Source of the DNA: JABDJL01 sp047614505
GTDB lineage: Bacteria; Pseudomonadota; Gammaproteobacteria; Xanthomonadales; SZUA-36
Reading direction: 5' to 3'
Assembly: GCA_047614505.1 (NCBI GenBank)
Contig: JBLHGQ010000059.1
Coordinates: forward strand, 1 to 16,997
Length of the DNA: 16,997 bases
Every line of letters begins with the position of its first letter. The stretch's first letter is position 1. The notes under the pieces are model-generated. The model made no database searches. It was not told where the DNA came from and saw only the letters and a program-made list of their open reading frames with translations. The position numbers and the translations under genes were made by a program. This document shows positions 14,805-16,997 of this stretch, piece after piece.

Positions 14805-16460
14805 TTATTGCACAATATAGTTCTGGCAATTATATCCAGCTTCGCTGAGAGTCGAATCGATCCCTTCATTGTCCAGTTTTATTACGTGAGCAACGGGCAT
14901 ACCTTGAGCATCGTCCAACGTTAAAATGAAAGAGGAAAAACCCGAGTACTGGTTGGCAAGCTCGAATGGTGCCGGTACCAAACCGCTGTTTAAAGGAGAC
15001 AGAAATACGAAGTCTACGCCCCGGACTTTGAAGTTACATAGCTGTTGAAGAAGGGGAACCTGTGTTGTCAGCATCACCGACTCACGCCCCGCGAGCAGTA
15101 AGTATGCTTCGTGTTTTACGGTTGCAACGGTACTGCCTGGAGGGATGACCTTCGCTGACTCCTCAATCAAATTCATTGTGTACCGGAACACTTGGGATAT
15201 TCGAACAGCCTCATCCCGGTCCAGTAGATCATAGAATTCAACCGAATGGACAAGCTCGGGAAAACTCGACTCAGCCTGCTGCTTCAGGTTCAGGACGTGG
15301 AACTGAATGATCAGTGAATTGAACAGTAACCCAGCGATAACTGAAAGCAGAACGGTTTTGTGTCGATTCCATCCAGCGGCGCAAGCCTGTGTCCGAAAAT
15401 ACAATAAGGGCTGAAGAAGTAGCAGCATCACAATCGGGTGAATAAACCGGACCAACTCCTGAGTTGCTGGCCAAAGAACAACAATCCCCAAGTAAAAGAA
15501 CACATAAAGCGCATCGAACTTAAGCTGAACAGCACGCAGTATCAACGCAATACTGCACACGGAGAACAGGGCAAAAGAACACATAAAAAACCACAAATTT
15601 TCGGATGTCAGTGATAAATAGTGATTCCAGGCGTTAGTCAAGCTGAACACATTGTGCTGCACAATATTCCAGTAAAAATTAATACTGCTCCAGTATGTCT
15701 GGTTTTCATTGCCGAAAATTTGGGTGATGATTGAGAATCGACCTGAAACCCTCACATCTGCGCCAAGTGCAATCCATAGTTGTCTGACGGAAACACTCAT
15801 CACCGCGACTAGCAAAAACAATCTTCGGTACCGGCCATGTTCACGGTCAAATAGCGCGACCACGATCAGTGTCGTCACGAGCGCGATCCCGACGGTCCGC
15901 GTAAGCATCGCCAACGTCAAACAGAGAAACAGAACCACAAACCAGCCCAGGCGGCAATTGGGATTAGTCTTGATGTGGGAATACAACAGGAGCACTGTCA
16001 TTGAAAACAACAGATAAGAATTTTCCGACAGAATGCCCATGCTTGAAATGATCACACCCGGAAGAAGGCAAAAACTGATGGTTAACGCACCGCCAATTAG
16101 CCAGTTTGAATTTCGATAAGCGAGCCAGCCACAAATTGCGATGCTCACCAGCATTGAAATTGATACCAACAGGTGGCCCACGTAAGTCGACTCTGCCCCA
16201 CCGCTTAGTGCTAACAATAAAGCGAATCCCGGCGACCTGGAGTGTTCCGGCACAGTCTGCAGGTTGAAGAGTGCCGCTTCCTCGTAGGGCGACCAGTTCC
16301 TGGCAAGCCGAATAAAGCTGAAACTATCGCTCGAGAAAGTGGAAAACCCTTCGAAGACTGTAAATGAAAAAAGGTGCAAGGCGTAGATACTCATCGCCAC
16401 CAGCAGGAACAAAAAATACATCAGGTCTGTTCTGCGATACTTTCCTACACCAACGCTCAT
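14805..16460 (-). CDS. GT-C type integral membrane glycosyltransferase-like protein
   Basis: 551 residues, polytopic. After a short basic N terminus (KYRRTD) hydrophobic segments follow one another to about residue 390, roughly ten to twelve helices, and a soluble C-terminal domain covers about 395-551. The first large loop has SSDSFSFIRLARNW (43-56), with Asp45 in the place where GT-C enzymes of the ArnT/PMT kind keep their acidic catalytic residue. It is followed by SRSPGFALLLAL (74-85), which resembles the 'R-P-G-Y-P-L-L-L' motif at the start of the next helix in that fold. Such enzymes move sugars from polyprenyl-phosphate donors onto lipids, glycans or proteins at the outer face of the inner membrane. 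Acceptor and donor cannot be told. It is divergent from a probable methyltransferase gene, which would suit a surface polysaccharide or lipid locus. The ATG is preceded by CAGGCG. Confidence 0.65.
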   Translation of the reverse strand: MSVGVGKYRRTDLMYFLFLLVAMSIYALHLFSFTVFEGFSTFSSDSFSFIRLARNWSPYEEAALFNLQTVPEHSRSPGFALLLALSGGAESTYVGHLLVSISMLVSIAICGWLAYRNSNWLIGGALTISFCLLPGVIISSMGILSENSYLLFSMTVLLLYSHIKTNPNCRLGWFVVLFLCLTLAMLTRTVGIALVTTLIVVALFDREHGRYRRLFLLVAVMSVSVRQLWIALGADVRVSGRFSIITQIFGNENQTYWSSINFYWNIVQHNVFSLTNAWNHYLSLTSENLWFFMCSFALFSVCSIALILRAVQLKFDALYVFFYLGIVVLWPATQELVRFIHPIVMLLLLQPLLYFRTQACAAGWNRHKTVLLSVIAGLLFNSLIIQFHVLNLKQQAESSFPELVHSVEFYDLLDRDEAVRISQVFRYTMNLIEESAKVIPPGSTVATVKHEAYLLLAGRESVMLTTQVPLLQQLCNFKVRGVDFVFLSPLNSGLVPAPFELANQYSGFSSFILTLDDAQGMPVAHVIKLDNEGIDSTLSEAGYNCQNYIVQ

Positions 16461-16704
16461 TTATTTCGCCTGCTATTTTTAATCAGGAATTGGAAACTGC
16501 CCGTTAACGATTTATTGTGTAGATGGACAAAGAGAATGGTGAACTATAAAAAGGTGGCAGGCAATGGAAAAACGGAACCGGTTGCAGCATGCTGGAAATT
16601 ACCGGTTTTCAAGTAACTAAGTGCGTTAGCGCAAGGGAAGAGCAACAGTGGGCACGAAGCGGGAATCAGCATCGCAACAGGGGGAATTAAATCAGGTTCA
16701 CAAA
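16461..16704. other. Divergent control region with nested inverted repeats
   Basis: A 244-bp gap between two divergent genes, so promoters for both should be here. The clearest structure is AACCGGT (16576-16582) facing ACCGGTT (16601-16607), with a second perfect palindrome CAGCATGCTG (16585-16594) in the loop. There is no following T run, so a regulator-binding site or leader hairpin is more likely than a terminator. I could not pick a convincing -35/-10 pair for either gene. Confidence 0.45.
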
Positions 16705-16997
16705 ATGGCGTGGTGGAAAGCATATATTTACGATCTTATTGGCGCGGAAATTTCCTCAACTTCACGGTATTACGACAATCTTGCTCAGTATTTACCGATG
16801 AAGCATGACGATGGCTACCTGTTGGAGAAAATCGATAGCCCGCAAAAAGTGCGTGTTGAAAACCCGGATCATTTACCCGATTTCAGCCAGGACCTCAGCA
16901 AGCGCTCAATGTTGTTGCTCAATGGCAATTTCAATTATTCATCGAACCTTCAGGAATTACTCGCGGAATTGAAACCCAAGCTATCCCGGACCTCGCG
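16705..16997 (+). CDS. Probable class I SAM-dependent methyltransferase (3' partial)
   Basis: The frame stays open to the window end, giving 97 residues from the ATG: MAWWKAYIYDLIGAEISSTS, then YYDNLAQYLPMKHDDGYLLEKID, and ending with KRSMLLLNGNFNYSSNLQELLAELKPKLSRTS. The last block (hydrophobic strand, N-G-N-F-N, then a helix ending KPKLSRTS) resembles the post-nucleotide-site region of methyltransferase-like proteins that sit beside surface-glycan glycosyltransferases. The SAM-binding glycine motif itself is not clearly visible in what is present, so the family call is tentative. An in-frame GTG at 16648, preceded by GGGAAG at seven bases, is an alternative start adding 19 residues. It is divergent from the GT-C gene. 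Confidence 0.45.
   Translation, partial: MAWWKAYIYDLIGAEISSTSRYYDNLAQYLPMKHDDGYLLEKIDSPQKVRVENPDHLPDFSQDLSKRSMLLLNGNFNYSSNLQELLAELKPKLSRTS

Noticed and set aside
16536..16616. 26-codon ORF upstream of the methyltransferase as a leader peptide
   Set aside because: No ribosome binding site of note, no attenuator structure after it and no recognisable product; it overlaps the nested palindromes.
252..16616. Many open frames antisense or out of frame to the genes above
   Set aside because: They lie wholly or mostly within strongly conserved genes in other frames, lack family features and are best seen as shadows.
1..16997. tRNA, rRNA, CRISPR arrays, transposases, integrases
   Set aside because: Looked for cloverleaf-like elements, regularly spaced repeats and mobile-element motifs; none found apart from the palindrome at 3422-3679.

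Overview
This is a chromosomal replication-origin neighbourhood from a gammaproteobacterium, most like the Pseudomonadales. The reasons are: separate glyQ and glyS genes converging on gyrB; the order dnaA-dnaN-recF-gyrB divergent from rpmH-rnpA-yidC-mnmE; parS sites inside recF at the positions I recall from Pseudomonas RecF; and a YidC with Lys where E. coli has Arg in the insertase groove. By eye the GC content is in the upper 40s. I see no rRNA, tRNA, CRISPR array or transposase gene.

Layout. From 1 to 3435 (+ strand) lie the 3' part of glyQ, then glyS, then a GmhB-like HAD protein that has lost most of its catalytic residues. These three are packed with overlap or zero spacing. From 3422 to 3679 a 258-bp imperfect palindrome with perfect 21-bp ends fills the gap between this operon and the convergent gyrB. 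From 3682 to 10035 (- strand) lie gyrB, recF, dnaN and dnaA, transcribed dnaA to gyrB. Two 16-bp parS sites sit inside recF. The AT-rich dnaA-dnaN gap carries two consensus DnaA boxes and is the best oriC candidate. From 10036 to 10264 is the divergent dnaA/rpmH control region, with a DnaA box inside a candidate dnaA promoter and a terminator-like hairpin in the rpmH leader. From 10265 to 14651 (+ strand) lie rpmH, rnpA, yidC (with no yidD between), mnmE and a six-helix membrane protein coupled to mnmE by ATGA. From 14805 to the end the conserved neighbourhood stops. A minus-strand GT-C type membrane glycosyltransferase-like gene is divergent from the 5' end of a probable methyltransferase gene, which suggests cell-surface glycan or lipid work.

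How the genes work together. DnaA binds the origin, DnaN is the replicative clamp, RecF supports gap repair, gyrase relieves supercoils, and the two parS sites give ParB its loading points beside the origin. The other arm makes a ribosomal protein (L34), the RNase P protein, the inner-membrane insertase YidC and the tRNA-modifying GTPase MnmE. The parts that most deserve a second look are the palindromic element, the degenerate GmhB-like protein, the rpmH leader hairpin, the absence of yidD, and the loss of the usual mnmG-rsmG-parA-parB genes after mnmE.
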